Of a DNA stretch of 64,000 nucleotides, positions 18,690 to 28,317 are shown one piece after another. The stretch is from Sulfitobacter sp. THAF37. GTDB taxonomy: Bacteria > Pseudomonadota > Alphaproteobacteria > Rhodobacterales > Rhodobacteraceae. The stretch covers positions 2,739,501 to 2,803,500 of the forward strand of contig NZ_CP045372.1 of the NCBI RefSeq assembly GCF_009363555.1. The letters run 5' to 3'. The notes below the pieces were generated by a model, which ran no database searches, was not told the origin of the DNA, and saw only the letters and a program-made list of their open reading frames with translations. Both the position numbers and the translations under genes were made by a program. Every line of letters starts with the position of its first letter. The first letter of the stretch is position 1.

Positions 18690-20192
18690 TTATTGCCCGG
18701 AGTTCCGCCCGGTCGATGCCAGCGGCACGGTGAACCAGAATTCGGTAAAGCCGCCGGGGGTGCTGTCGTAGCCGATGTCACCGCCGAGGTTTTCGACGAT
18801 CTGCTTGCAGATGCTCAACCCCAGCCCGGTGCCGCCGTGGTCGCGCGTGAGGGCGCTGGCAGCCTGGGCGAAAGGTTTGAAGATGGATTCGCGGAAATCT
18901 TCGGCGATGCCCTTGCCGGTGTTGCGCACAACCACGCGGGCGCGGTCGTTGTCGCGGGTCAGCGTGACCAGAACCTCGCTGCCACGGTCCGAGAACTTTG
19001 CCGCGTTCGACAGCAGGTTGTCCATGAGCTGTGCAAAGCGTTCGGCATCGACAGGGGCGGTCAGGGCGGTGTCGGGCAGGCGCGTCGCCACCGTGACGTC
19101 ATGCGGATCGGCGATGCGGCGGATGTCGGTCGCGGCCCTGTCGATCAGCGGGCGCAGATCCTGCGCCGAAATCTCAAGGCCCAGATCGCCCCTTGAGAAT
19201 TTCTCGAAATCCAGGATGTCGCCGACCAGCAGGGCAAGCCGGTCACAGTTCTGCAACGCGATCTGCAGCAGGCGGCGTGCCGGTGCGGACAGGTCGTGGT
19301 CGGCGGTCTGGGCGTTGAACAGCTTGAGCGCGCCCTGGATCGAGGTGAGCGGTGTGCGCAGTTCGTGGCTCACGCTGCTGACGAATTCGCTTTTCAGGTC
19401 CTGAAGCCGGCGCTGTTCGGTCACATCGACCACCTGAACCACGAATTGCCTAACCTCTTCGTTTTCGTCGCGCACGGCGGCGATGCTGAGGTCGCCCCAT
19501 ATCTCATGGCCGCTTTGATGCAGGAACCGGCGCTCGGCGGATTGGCCGGTCCACGCGCCGCCGCGTTGCCGCCGCAGGTCCTGCAGCGTGGCCTCCAGAT
19601 CATCGGGGTGCAGAATGGCGTCCAGTCCCGCGCCGATCAGATCGTCCCTGTTGCGGCCCAGAAGCGCGCAGAAGGCCGGGTTGATCGCTAGCAGCATGCC
19701 GTCCGGATCAAGAATTGCCTTGCCGATGGTGGCATGATCGAAGGCGGACCGGATTTCCACGGCGCTGTCGTCCGGGGCGGGGTCAGGCCAGCCGTGATCG
19801 GTGATATCAGTCTTCGCGCGCAGCACGAGGGTATGCCGGGCAGGGGCATAGTCGTTCTGCCAGGCGGTGATCTGAACGTTAAGGTCGATGGGCTGGTCGT
19901 CACGACCACGGCCCGCGACCGCGCCAAGCGTGGTTGAGGGTGCAGGCGCGGGGACATGGCTGTCGAGCAACGCGCTGTCGTACCCCGGCAGAAACGCCGA
20001 GACGGAGCGCCCGGTCAGCTGCCCGGTGTCGTATCCCAAAAGCGTATCGGCGGCCGGGGTGCTCTGAAGCACGGTGCCATCATGGTCGAGCACGAGGATG
20101 GCCAGGCCCAGACCTGCGACGGCCTGTCCCAACAGGTCAGGCTCTGCCGCCCCGTCCGGCCCGTCGATCGCAATGCTGGACAACAGAGCCAT
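18690..20192 (-). CDS. Soluble PAS-domain sensor histidine kinase
   Basis: The 500-residue kinase has no membrane segment. Two PAS domains are visible, about 20-90 and 145-265; the second contains the HPDDLEATLQDL stretch typical of PAS/PAC. The HisKA motif VSHELRTPLTSIQGALKLF carries His276. The ATPase domain has DNLLSNAAKFSD, NTGKGI and GGTGLGLSICKQI. No response regulator gene is adjacent, so it is an orphan kinase with unknown output. A GTG nine bases upstream is an alternative start. Confidence 0.88.
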   Translation of the reverse strand: MALLSSIAIDGPDGAAEPDLLGQAVAGLGLAILVLDHDGTVLQSTPAADTLLGYDTGQLTGRSVSAFLPGYDSALLDSHVPAPAPSTTLGAVAGRGRDDQPIDLNVQITAWQNDYAPARHTLVLRAKTDITDHGWPDPAPDDSAVEIRSAFDHATIGKAILDPDGMLLAINPAFCALLGRNRDDLIGAGLDAILHPDDLEATLQDLRRQRGGAWTGQSAERRFLHQSGHEIWGDLSIAAVRDENEEVRQFVVQVVDVTEQRRLQDLKSEFVSSVSHELRTPLTSIQGALKLFNAQTADHDLSAPARRLLQIALQNCDRLALLVGDILDFEKFSRGDLGLEISAQDLRPLIDRAATDIRRIADPHDVTVATRLPDTALTAPVDAERFAQLMDNLLSNAAKFSDRGSEVLVTLTRDNDRARVVVRNTGKGIAEDFRESIFKPFAQAASALTRDHGGTGLGLSICKQIVENLGGDIGYDSTPGGFTEFWFTVPLASTGRNSGQ

Positions 20193-20414
20193 ACGCCTCA
20201 CGCTTTACACACCCGAACTGGCAGCCGACCGAACCTATCCGGGAGCCCGCTACCCCTGAAGTTGAGTAAGGACACAGATCATGTTCAAATGTGGACGGGT
20301 TTGCGGCAGATTGGTGTTTTCTTGCCCGGGCGGAATGACGACCGGACGACATCCGCATCGCAGTCCTGCCGTGCGGCAGGGCAAGCGGCGGCGTCTGACC
20401 CTTCGGGCGGGCGC

Positions 20415-21416
20415 TTATGCGCCGTTCAGCAATCGGGCGGCGGCGGGGGCAAAATAGCTCAGCACGCCGTCGCAGCCCGCGCGTTTGAAACCCATCAGGC
20501 TTTCCATCATCACGCGTTCTTCGTCGATCCAGCCATTCTGCGCCGCCGCCTTGATCATCGCGAATTCGCCCGAGACCTGATAGGCGAAGGTGGGGGCGCC
20601 AAAGCTGTCCTTTACCCTGCGGCAGATGTCCAGATAGGGCTGGCCGGGTTTGACCATGACCATGTCCGCGCCCTCGGCCAGGTCGCGGGCCACCAGCCGC
20701 AGCGCCTCGTCCGCGTTGCTGGGGTCCATCTGGTAGGTCTTCTTGTCGCCGGTCAGCGCACCCGACGCGCCCACCGCGTCGCGGAAGGGGCCGTAATAGG
20801 CGGAGGCGTATTTGGCGGCGTAGCTGAGGATCATCACGTCGGAATGCCCGCCCGATTCCAGGCCGGCGCGGATGGCGCCGATGCGCCCGTCCATCATGTC
20901 GGAGGGGCCGATGATGTCGGCGCCCGCCTCGGCCTGGGCCAGGGCCATCCTGACCAGCGCCTCCACCGTGCGGTCGTTGACGATGATCCCGTCCTCGACG
21001 AAACCGTCGTGGCCGTTGATGTTGTAGGTATCCAGCGCCACGTCGGTCATCACGGCGAGGTCGGGAAATTTCGACTTGATCGCGCGGATCGCGCGGTTGG
21101 CGTGGTTGTCGGGGTCCCAGGCCCCGGTGCAATCCTCGGTCCGTTCCTCGATGCCCGTGTAGGGAAAGATGCACATGGCCCCGATCCCCAGCGCGTCGGC
21201 CTCTGCCGCGGCCTCGACGATCTTGTCGACGGAGCGGCGCATGACACCGGGCATGGAGGGCACGGGTTCCTCTATGCCGTCGCCCGCGCGGACGAAGACC
21301 GGCCAGATCAGGTCGCCGACCTCAAGCGCGTTTTCACGGACCAGGGCGCGTACGGCGGGGCTGACGCGGGTCCGGCGCAGACGGGCAGCGGGGAAGGGGG
21401 CGACGACGGGGTTCAT
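20415..21416 (-). CDS. hemB: Delta-aminolevulinic acid dehydratase (porphobilinogen synthase)
   Basis: The 333-residue enzyme condenses two 5-aminolevulinate molecules into porphobilinogen for heme, bacteriochlorophyll and cobalamin. The two active-site lysines lie in SYAAKYASAYYGP and MVKPGQPYLDI. Where zinc enzymes have the cysteine triad, this protein reads DVALDTYNINGHDG and so lacks the zinc ligands, as in the zinc-independent group that includes Rhodobacter. Start 21416 is preferred because GAGGT stands eight bases before it. It is divergent from the small membrane protein upstream of mfd. Confidence 0.95.
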   Translation of the reverse strand: MNPVVAPFPAARLRRTRVSPAVRALVRENALEVGDLIWPVFVRAGDGIEEPVPSMPGVMRRSVDKIVEAAAEADALGIGAMCIFPYTGIEERTEDCTGAWDPDNHANRAIRAIKSKFPDLAVMTDVALDTYNINGHDGFVEDGIIVNDRTVEALVRMALAQAEAGADIIGPSDMMDGRIGAIRAGLESGGHSDVMILSYAAKYASAYYGPFRDAVGASGALTGDKKTYQMDPSNADEALRLVARDLAEGADMVMVKPGQPYLDICRRVKDSFGAPTFAYQVSGEFAMIKAAAQNGWIDEERVMMESLMGFKRAGCDGVLSYFAPAAARLLNGA

Positions 21417-21535
21417 GCAAAAATACCTCAGTTGGCCTATGCACGTGCTTGGCATGAAAAAATCGCGCTCTCAAGGGTAGGAATTGCCCGGTGGCTTGGG
21501 TATGACCTGCGCACTTGTGAACCAGAGGTCAAGCG

Positions 21536-22063
21536 TTGGACTGGTACCAAACCCTTTTCGAACTCATCGACATGCGGTCCTTTTCGAACCTGTGGTTCTG
21601 GATCGTGCTTGCCGTGACCTGGTCGACCGCGAGTCACTGGGTGCTGGGCGTGCCCTTTGACATGGTGCTGCGCGCGCGTCGGCAGGGCGGGCAGGCCGAG
21701 GTCGATCTGGAAGACATGGTGCGGATCAACGTGAACCGGCTGCTGTTCATCGCGCAGGTCTCGGGGCTGTGGATCCTCGGCTTTGGCTGTTTCGGGCTGA
21801 CCATGCTGGTGCTGCTTGGGTTCGTCTACGGGATGGAATTCGCGCAGGCGGTGTTCCTGCTGGCCTTTCCGCTGTCGCTGGTGGGGCTTCTCAGCCTGTC
21901 CACCGCGCGGCTGATCGTGGCCGAGGACGCAGGCGGTGAGCGGTTGCGCAAACGGCTGACGCGGCACAGGCTCTACACCCAGATCATCGGCATGCTGTCG
22001 ATCTTTGTCACCGCGATCTGGGGCATGTATCAAAACGTGGCGCTGGGGCCCCTGGGCGCTTGA
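21536..22063 (+). CDS. Small four-helix membrane protein upstream of mfd
   Basis: The 175-residue product has about four hydrophobic segments (roughly 20-45, 68-97, 102-124 and 148-168) and an acidic first loop (EVDLEDMVRINVNR). It starts at TTG 21536 with AGAGG eight bases upstream. Similar proteins occur before mfd in relatives, and some databases carry the label component of SufBCD complex. Nothing in this sequence shows a link to iron-sulfur assembly, so I treat the function as unknown. mfd begins 32 bases later and is probably cotranscribed. Confidence 0.78.
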   Translation: MDWYQTLFELIDMRSFSNLWFWIVLAVTWSTASHWVLGVPFDMVLRARRQGGQAEVDLEDMVRINVNRLLFIAQVSGLWILGFGCFGLTMLVLLGFVYGMEFAQAVFLLAFPLSLVGLLSLSTARLIVAEDAGGERLRKRLTRHRLYTQIIGMLSIFVTAIWGMYQNVALGPLGA

Positions 22064-22094
22064 CAGCGCCCCGCGCGGGGCCAATTGGGACGAC

Positions 22095-25000
22095 ATGACG
22101 GAGCAGAGCAAAATCACGCTGTCGGGCGTGCCCGAAGGTTTCGATGCCCGCGCGGTGCTGGACGAGGTCGCCAAAGGCGGGCCGGTGCTGCATGTGGCGC
22201 GCGACGACAAGCGGATGGCGGCGATGCGGGCGGCGCTGGCGTTTCACGCGCCGGAGATGCCGGTCATCCTTTTTCCGGGGTGGGATTGCCTGCCCTATGA
22301 CCGGGTTTCGCCCCATGCGGACATCTGCGCGCAACGCATGGCGACGCTGGCGGCCCTGGTCCACGGCATGCCCGAGAGCTTTGTGCTGCTGACCACCATC
22401 AACGCCGCCACCCAGCGCATTCCCGCGCGATCGGTGCTGCGCGAGGCCGCGTTTTCCGCCCGCGTCGGCAGCCGCATCGACGAGGCGGGGCTGCGCGCCT
22501 TTCTGGTGCGCATGGGGTTCGTGCAAAGCCCCACGGTGACGGAACCGGGGGACTACGCGATCCGGGGCGGGATCATCGACATCTATCCGCCGGGCGATCT
22601 GGGGCCGGTGCGGCTGGATCTGTTCGGCGACGTTCTGGACGGCGCGCGCCGCTTTGACGCGGCGACCCAGCGCACGACGGACACGTTGGAGGTGGTCGAA
22701 CTGGCCCCGGTGAGCGAGGTGATCCTGGACGAGGCCGCGATCACGCGGTTCCGGCAGAATTACCGCATCGAGTTCGGCGCGGCGGGCACGGACGACCCGC
22801 TCTACGAGGCGATCAGCGCGGGCCGCAAGCATCAGGGGGCCGAGCATTGGCTGCCGTTCTTCCATGACGGGCTGGAGACCCTGTTCGACTATCTGCCGGG
22901 GGCCACGGTGACGCTGGACGATCAGGTGACACCGGCACGGCTGGCGCGCTGGGACAGCATCGCGGACCAGTACGAGACCCGGCGCATCGCCATGTCGAAC
23001 CGGTCGAAGATGGACAGCGTCTACAAGCCCGCGCCGCCCGAGGGGCTGTACCTGGACGATGACGCCTGGCTGATGGCGACGCAGGACCACCGGGTGATCC
23101 AGTTCATGCCGCTGCCGCAGCCCACGGGGCCGGGAGTGCTGGACGCGGGCGCGCGCATCGGGCGCAGCTTCTCGCCCGAGCGGCAGCAGGAATCGGTCAG
23201 CCTGTTCGGCGCGCTGGCCGATCACATCCGCCGCAAGCTGGACGAGGGGCCGGTGCTGGTCGCCAGCTATTCCGAAGGCGCGCGGGAACGTCTGACGGGC
23301 CTGATCGAGGACGAGGGACTGGCCGAGGCGATCCCGGTCGGCAACGCCACCCGCATCGGCAAGCGCGGTCTGCACCTGGCGGTCTGGGCGCTGGAGGCGG
23401 GGTTCGAAGCCCCGTGGGCGGCGGCGGGGCCGAAGGGCCGGATCACGGTGATTTCCGAACAGGATGTGCTGGGCGACCGGCTGATCCGCGCGCCGCGCCG
23501 CAAGCGCCGGGCCGAAAACTTCCTGACCGAGGCGCAAAGCCTCAGCCCCGGCGACCTGATCGTGCATGTGGACCACGGCATCGGGCGCTATCACGGGATG
23601 GAGGTGATCACCGCCGCCGGGGCGGCGCATGAATGCCTGCTGCTGGAATATGCCGAAGGGTCCAAGCTGTATCTGCCGGTCGAGAACATCGAACTGCTGT
23701 CGAGATACGGCCACGAGGAAGGGCTGCTGGACAAGCTGGGCGGCGGTGCCTGGCAGTCCAAGAAGGCCAGGCTGAAGGAACGCATCCGCGAGATGGCCGA
23801 CCGGCTGATCCGCATCGCGGCGGAGCGCGCCCTGCGCAAGGCCCCGGTGCTGGAGCCGCCGGTGGGTGCCTGGGACGCATTCGCGGCACGCTTTCCCTAT
23901 ACCGAAACGGACGACCAGCTGCGTGCCATCGGCGATGTGGTGGACGATCTGACCAGCGGCAATCCGATGGACCGGCTGGTCTGCGGCGACGTCGGCTTCG
24001 GCAAGACGGAAGTGGCGATGCGCGCGGCCTTTGTCGCGGCGATGTCGGGCGTTCAGGTGGCGGTGATCGCGCCCACGACGCTGCTGGCGCGGCAGCATTA
24101 CAAATCCTTTGCCGAACGGTTTCGCGGTTTTCCGGTGCAGGTCCGGACCCTCAGCCGGTTTGTCTCGGCCAAGGAGGCGGCGCTGACCCGCGACGGCATG
24201 GCCAAGGGCACCTGCGACATCGTCATCGGCACCCATGCGCTGCTGGCCAAGGGGATAAAGTTCAAGAACCTCGGGCTGCTGATCATCGACGAGGAACAGC
24301 ATTTCGGCGTGACCCACAAGGAGCGGCTGAAGGCGCTGCGCACGGACATCCATGTGCTGACCCTGACCGCCACGCCGATCCCGCGCACGCTGCAGCTGTC
24401 GCTGACGGGGGTGCGCGACCTGTCGATCATCGGCACGCCGCCGGTGGACCGGCTGGCGATCCGCACCTATGTCAGCGAATTCGACGCTGTCACCCTGCGC
24501 GAGGCGCTGCTGCGCGAACATTACCGCGGGGGACAGTCGTTCTACGTGGTGCCCAGGGTGTCCGACCTGGCGGAGATCGAGAATTTCCTCAAGGACCAGC
24601 TGCCGGAGCTGACCTATGTCGTGGCCCACGGCCAGATGGCGGCGGGCGAACTGGACGACCGGATGAACGCCTTTTACGACGGCAAGTTCGACATCCTGCT
24701 GGCCACGACCATCGTGGAATCCGGCCTCGACATCCCCACCGCCAACACGATGATCGTGCACCGGGCCGATATGTTCGGTCTGGCGCAGCTTTATCAGATC
24801 CGGGGGCGCGTGGGCCGGTCCAAGACGCGGGCCTATGCCTATCTGACGACAAAACCGCGCGCCAGGCTCACGGCGACGGCGGAAAAGCGTCTGCGGGTGC
24901 TGGGCAGCCTGGATTCCCTGGGCGCGGGGTTCACGCTGGCCAGCCAGGATCTGGACATTCGCGGCGCGGGCAACCTTCTGGGCGAGGAACAGTCGGGCCA

Positions 25001-25586
25001 GATGCGGGATGTGGGGTTCGAACTCTATCAGTCGATGCTGGAAGAGGCGATTGCCAAGATCCGCGCGGGCGAGATGGAGGGGCTGTCGGAGGCGGACGAG
25101 CAATGGGCGCCGCAGATCAACCTCGGGGTGCCGGTGCTGATCCCCGAAGAGTATGTGCCCGATCTCGACGTGCGGCTGGGGCTGTACCGCCGCCTGTCGG
25201 AGCTGACGACGAAAGTGGAGCTGGAAGGCTTTGCGGCGGAACTGATCGACCGGTTCGGCAAGCTGCCGCGCGAGGTCAATACGCTGATGCTGGTGGTGCG
25301 GATCAAGGCGATGTGCAAGCGCGCGGGCATCGCCAAGCTCGACGGCGGGCCGAAGGGGGCGACAATCCAGTTCCACAACGACAAGTTCGCCTCGCCCGAG
25401 GGGCTGGTGGCCTTTATCAAGGACCAGCGCGGGCTGGCCAAGGTCAAGGACAACAAGATCGTGGTGCGGCGCGACTGGAAGAACGACGCGGACAAGATCA
25501 AGGGGGCCTTTGCCATTGCCCGCGACCTGGCCGAACATGTGATCGCCAAGGAAAAGCAGAAGTCGGGAAAGCCCAAAGCGTCCTGA
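22095..25586 (+). CDS. mfd: Transcription-repair coupling factor Mfd
   Basis: The 1163-residue translocase removes RNA polymerase stalled at DNA damage and recruits UvrA. It has the UvrB-like N-terminal module, the RNA-polymerase-interacting region (near 480-540, VHVDHGIGRYHGM), and a RecG-like helicase with Walker A GDVGFGKTE near 631 and the DEEQ box IIDEEQHFGV near 731. TATPIPRTLQLSL, QIRGRVGRS and the C-terminal TRCF domain follow. The length is standard. A longer in-frame start at 22005 would add 30 residues overlapping the upstream gene and is less likely. Confidence 0.96.
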   Translation: MTEQSKITLSGVPEGFDARAVLDEVAKGGPVLHVARDDKRMAAMRAALAFHAPEMPVILFPGWDCLPYDRVSPHADICAQRMATLAALVHGMPESFVLLTTINAATQRIPARSVLREAAFSARVGSRIDEAGLRAFLVRMGFVQSPTVTEPGDYAIRGGIIDIYPPGDLGPVRLDLFGDVLDGARRFDAATQRTTDTLEVVELAPVSEVILDEAAITRFRQNYRIEFGAAGTDDPLYEAISAGRKHQGAEHWLPFFHDGLETLFDYLPGATVTLDDQVTPARLARWDSIADQYETRRIAMSNRSKMDSVYKPAPPEGLYLDDDAWLMATQDHRVIQFMPLPQPTGPGVLDAGARIGRSFSPERQQESVSLFGALADHIRRKLDEGPVLVASYSEGARERLTGLIEDEGLAEAIPVGNATRIGKRGLHLAVWALEAGFEAPWAAAGPKGRITVISEQDVLGDRLIRAPRRKRRAENFLTEAQSLSPGDLIVHVDHGIGRYHGMEVITAAGAAHECLLLEYAEGSKLYLPVENIELLSRYGHEEGLLDKLGGGAWQSKKARLKERIREMADRLIRIAAERALRKAPVLEPPVGAWDAFAARFPYTETDDQLRAIGDVVDDLTSGNPMDRLVCGDVGFGKTEVAMRAAFVAAMSGVQVAVIAPTTLLARQHYKSFAERFRGFPVQVRTLSRFVSAKEAALTRDGMAKGTCDIVIGTHALLAKGIKFKNLGLLIIDEEQHFGVTHKERLKALRTDIHVLTLTATPIPRTLQLSLTGVRDLSIIGTPPVDRLAIRTYVSEFDAVTLREALLREHYRGGQSFYVVPRVSDLAEIENFLKDQLPELTYVVAHGQMAAGELDDRMNAFYDGKFDILLATTIVESGLDIPTANTMIVHRADMFGLAQLYQIRGRVGRSKTRAYAYLTTKPRARLTATAEKRLRVLGSLDSLGAGFTLASQDLDIRGAGNLLGEEQSGQMRDVGFELYQSMLEEAIAKIRAGEMEGLSEADEQWAPQINLGVPVLIPEEYVPDLDVRLGLYRRLSELTTKVELEGFAAELIDRFGKLPREVNTLMLVVRIKAMCKRAGIAKLDGGPKGATIQFHNDKFASPEGLVAFIKDQRGLAKVKDNKIVVRRDWKNDADKIKGAFAIARDLAEHVIAKEKQKSGKPKAS

Positions 25587-25611
25587 CCTGCCGCGGTGGT
25601 GCGTTCGGTCG

Positions 25612-26841
25612 CTATTTGGCGATGGCCACGCCGCTTTCGCTGCGCGACAGCAGCAGCATCAGGGCCGAGGCGGCACAGGCCATGACAAAGATCGCGCCGA
25701 ACAGCAGCGACGCATCGCCCTGGAACATCATTGCCACCGGCGAGGCGATGAGCGCCGCAAGCACGGTCGAGACCGAGCCGATGATCGACGCCGCCATGCC
25801 CGCCATATGGCCCATCGGCTCCATCGCGATGGCGTTGAGGTTGCCCAGCGTCAGCCCCGCCTGGGCAAACAGGCACAGCTGCCAGAACAGGAACAGCCCG
25901 AACCCCATGGGGTTGGCCGGGTCGGCCAGACCCGAGAAGAACAACGCCGATGACAACACAACCTGGCCGGCCAGGGTGATGCCGACCAACCGCCGCATGC
26001 CCAGACGTTCGACCAGCAGCGCGTTGAGGATGCTGGAGCCGCCCGCCACCAGTGCGATGGCGCCGAACCAGTAGGGAAAATTCTCGGCCCTGTCATAGAA
26101 CTGGGCATAGACCGGCTGGATCAGCATCAGCGTGGCAAAGAGCATGGCCATCGCCAGCGATTGCACCAGCACCGATAGCCGGACGGTCCGGTGGCTGGCG
26201 ATCTCGCGCACGGCGGCAACCATCAGGCGCATCCGCAGAGGGCGGCGGTATCGGCTCGGCAGGGTTTCGGGCAGGCGCAGGGCCATCCATATTACACTGA
26301 CGGCAGAGAAGGCGACGAAAGCCAGGTAGATGCTGCGCCAGTCCGACAGGTCGATGATCAACTGCCCCATCGCCGGGGCAAAGGCTGGCACCAGGGTAAA
26401 GATCAGCATGATGAAAGACACGATCTTGGCCATTTCACGCCCGGTGAACAGATCGCGCACCACCGCGATGGCCACCACGCGCGGCCCCGCGGCGCCCAAC
26501 CCCTGAAAGACGCGGGCCACCAGCATCAGCTCAAGCGAATTGCTGGCCCAGGCGACGATGGTGGCCAGGATGTAGAGCGCGACGCCGCCGAAGATCACAG
26601 GCCGTCGGCCAAAGGCATCCGACAGCGGGCCGGTCACGAAGGTACCGACGCCCATGCCTAGGACGAAGGCGGCCAGGATCAGGGGCGCGCGGTGCGCCAG
26701 CTCCGGCGCCAGTTCATGGGCGATTTCCGGCAGTGCCGGCAGCATGGCATCAATCGAAAAGGCGATTGTCGCGAACATCATGGCGATCAGGGCGACGAAT
26801 TCCGCCCGGTGCATCGGCAGTTCTTGTGTCTGCTCTTCCAC
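25612..26841 (-). CDS. MFS drug exporter of the Bcr/CflA type
   Basis: The 409-residue protein has about twelve membrane segments and the MFS motif A GPLSDAFGRRPVIFGG in the loop after helix 2. RVFQGLGAAGPRVVAIAVVRDLF after helix 4 is typical of the drug/H+ antiporters Bcr and CflA. It probably exports small toxic compounds; the substrate is unknown. A GTG start at 26841 is chosen because GGAG stands six bases before it; a TTG at 26883 and an ATG at 26814 are alternatives. It is convergent with mfd, with only 25 bases between the stops. Confidence 0.88.
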   Translation of the reverse strand: MEEQTQELPMHRAEFVALIAMMFATIAFSIDAMLPALPEIAHELAPELAHRAPLILAAFVLGMGVGTFVTGPLSDAFGRRPVIFGGVALYILATIVAWASNSLELMLVARVFQGLGAAGPRVVAIAVVRDLFTGREMAKIVSFIMLIFTLVPAFAPAMGQLIIDLSDWRSIYLAFVAFSAVSVIWMALRLPETLPSRYRRPLRMRLMVAAVREIASHRTVRLSVLVQSLAMAMLFATLMLIQPVYAQFYDRAENFPYWFGAIALVAGGSSILNALLVERLGMRRLVGITLAGQVVLSSALFFSGLADPANPMGFGLFLFWQLCLFAQAGLTLGNLNAIAMEPMGHMAGMAASIIGSVSTVLAALIASPVAMMFQGDASLLFGAIFVMACAASALMLLLSRSESGVAIAK

Positions 26842-26954
26842 GCATTGCTCCGAAAACCGCGCCGGATCAATATCTGACGCCAAATAGCGTCTTGATAACT
26901 CATGGTTGCAGTTGCGACAATCCTCAATTGAATTGTGGCACGAATTTACGGCTT

Positions 26955-27362
26955 TCAGGACGCAAGACGGGCATCCGTGTCCACATAAGGTGCAACCCGC
27001 CCTGGCAGCGGCAGCAGCTGTACGATGTCGGCAAGGCTGCCAAGGTCAACCCCGGCGGGCACCGTGCCAAGGGCGAGGGCACTGACATTGTAGTTCACGA
27101 TATCCGTGCGCAGCTGGTCCCAGCAGTCCTGGCCGATCACGCGTGAGACGTAGCGCGTGCGTTCCAGCCGCATGCGCCGCACCGCGTAGGGTGTGGTCAC
27201 GGGTCGGCCCATGCGCCGACACAACGCATCGGTGGCGCAGCCGACGATCAGTTCGCGGCCCAATCCGCTCAACCGGCGCAGCCGCGCGGTGCTGTCCGGC
27301 CCGAGGTCGTCGAAAACGCCGTAGGTCAGCAGGACGCGGTGCGGGATCGAGGTCACAATCAT
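26955..27362 (-). CDS. Degenerate cytidylyltransferase-like protein (TagD fold, probably inactive)
   Basis: The 135-residue sequence follows the glycerol-3-phosphate cytidylyltransferase pattern: VLLTYGVFDD at the N-terminus, RLRRLSGLGRELIVGCATDALCRRMGR, then RYVSRVIGQDCWDQLRTDIVNYNVSALALG. In active family members the first strand is followed by an HxGH nucleotide-binding motif; here that position reads LGPDSTARL with no histidine. The late RTxGISTT-like motif is also missing. It is therefore probably a pseudoenzyme with a binding or structural role. Its start overlaps the stop of the 61-residue gene upstream by four bases. Confidence 0.7.
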   Translation of the reverse strand: MIVTSIPHRVLLTYGVFDDLGPDSTARLRRLSGLGRELIVGCATDALCRRMGRPVTTPYAVRRMRLERTRYVSRVIGQDCWDQLRTDIVNYNVSALALGTVPAGVDLGSLADIVQLLPLPGRVAPYVDTDARLAS

Positions 27363-27544
27363 GCCTCGGTCCGCCCGACCGGCCCGGATTCCTTGAGCCA
27401 GATCGCCTGAACCGGCGAGCGGCGGGGCCGGAACACCGGTTGATGGGCAGGCGCGCCGCCCGACGGCGGCGGGGGAAGGATGATGAAAGCCCGTCCGGTA
27501 TACCAGACGGTATCCCCGTCAGGCGTTGCCTCTTTATCTGCCAT
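27359..27544 (-). CDS. Small protein coupled to the TagD-like gene
   Basis: A 61-residue frame starts at ATG 27544 and ends by overlapping the next start by four bases (ATGA). It is acidic at the N-terminus (MADKEATPDGD) and has a hydrophobic and proline-rich centre (FIILPPPPSGG), followed by a basic stretch. I recognise no family. The coupling to the next gene is the main argument that it is real. The 131 bases between it and the DsbA-like gene show nothing that I recognise. Confidence 0.55.
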   Translation of the reverse strand: MADKEATPDGDTVWYTGRAFIILPPPPSGGAPAHQPVFRPRRSPVQAIWLKESGPVGRTEA

Positions 27545-27675
27545 TGAACCCGCTCGATCTGTTGTGTGCGGGGTCTTTGCCCCGTTATGACCCGAGGTTA
27601 GGCGAGGGGCGGGGCACTGGCAAAGGTCTGTTGCGACAAGGCCGCGCGCTGTGGCCGTTCTGCCATAGTCGGGGG

Positions 27676-28317
27676 TCAGGAGGCCTCGGTCAGCTCGGCG
27701 ATGACCCTGGCCCACAGCTCGGGCGGCTGGGCGCCGGGCACGGCGTGCCGGTTGCCCACGATGAAGGTGGGAACGGAATCGATGCCCATCTTGCGGCTGT
27801 GGGCGTCCCGGTCGATGATCGCCTGCCGGTCCTCGTCCGTCCGCAGCAGCCGGGCGACGACCGCCGCGTCCATCTCGATGCTGTCGGCGATATCGGCCAG
27901 CACCTCGGGATCGCCGATGTCGCGCGCCTCTACGAAATAGGCATTGAACAATGCCGACACGGCGGCGGTCTGACGCCCCTCGATCCCCGCCCAGTGGATC
28001 AGGCGGTGGGCATCCAGCGTGTTCGGCGTGCGCCGCATGGCTTCGAAATTGATGCTCAGCCCCGCGTTCTGCGCGTGCTCCACCACCGGCGCATAGGCTT
28101 TCACCGCCCCTTCCTTGCCGCCGAACTTGCGCTCCAGGTACGTCCGCCGGTCCATGCCTTCTGCCGGCATGTCCGGGTTCAGCTGAAACGGATGCCATTC
28201 GATCGCGAAGGGATGGTCGGGGTGATCCTGCAAAGCGCGGTCCAGACGCGTCTTGCCGATGTAGCACCAGGGGCAGATCGGGTCCGACATGATATCAAGC
28301 TTGATTGGGTCCGGCAT
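27676..28317 (-). CDS. DsbA family (FrnE-like) oxidoreductase
   Basis: The 213-residue protein has a thioredoxin-like fold with the active-site CPWC at residues 15-18 (SDPICPWCYIGK) and the cis-proline in GIDSVPTFIVGN near 185. It has no signal peptide, so it acts in the cytoplasm, like the FrnE group of DsbA proteins linked to polyketide or stress functions. The first 23 bases overlap the end of the upstream ligase gene on the same strand, indicating cotranscription. The substrate is unknown. Confidence 0.88.
   Translation of the reverse strand: MPDPIKLDIMSDPICPWCYIGKTRLDRALQDHPDHPFAIEWHPFQLNPDMPAEGMDRRTYLERKFGGKEGAVKAYAPVVEHAQNAGLSINFEAMRRTPNTLDAHRLIHWAGIEGRQTAAVSALFNAYFVEARDIGDPEVLADIADSIEMDAAVVARLLRTDEDRQAIIDRDAHSRKMGIDSVPTFIVGNRHAVPGAQPPELWARVIAELTEAS

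Noticed and set aside
22008..25538. 1176-codon minus-strand frame opposite mfd
   Set aside because: The mfd motifs on the plus strand are unmistakable; the antisense product has no recognisable domain.
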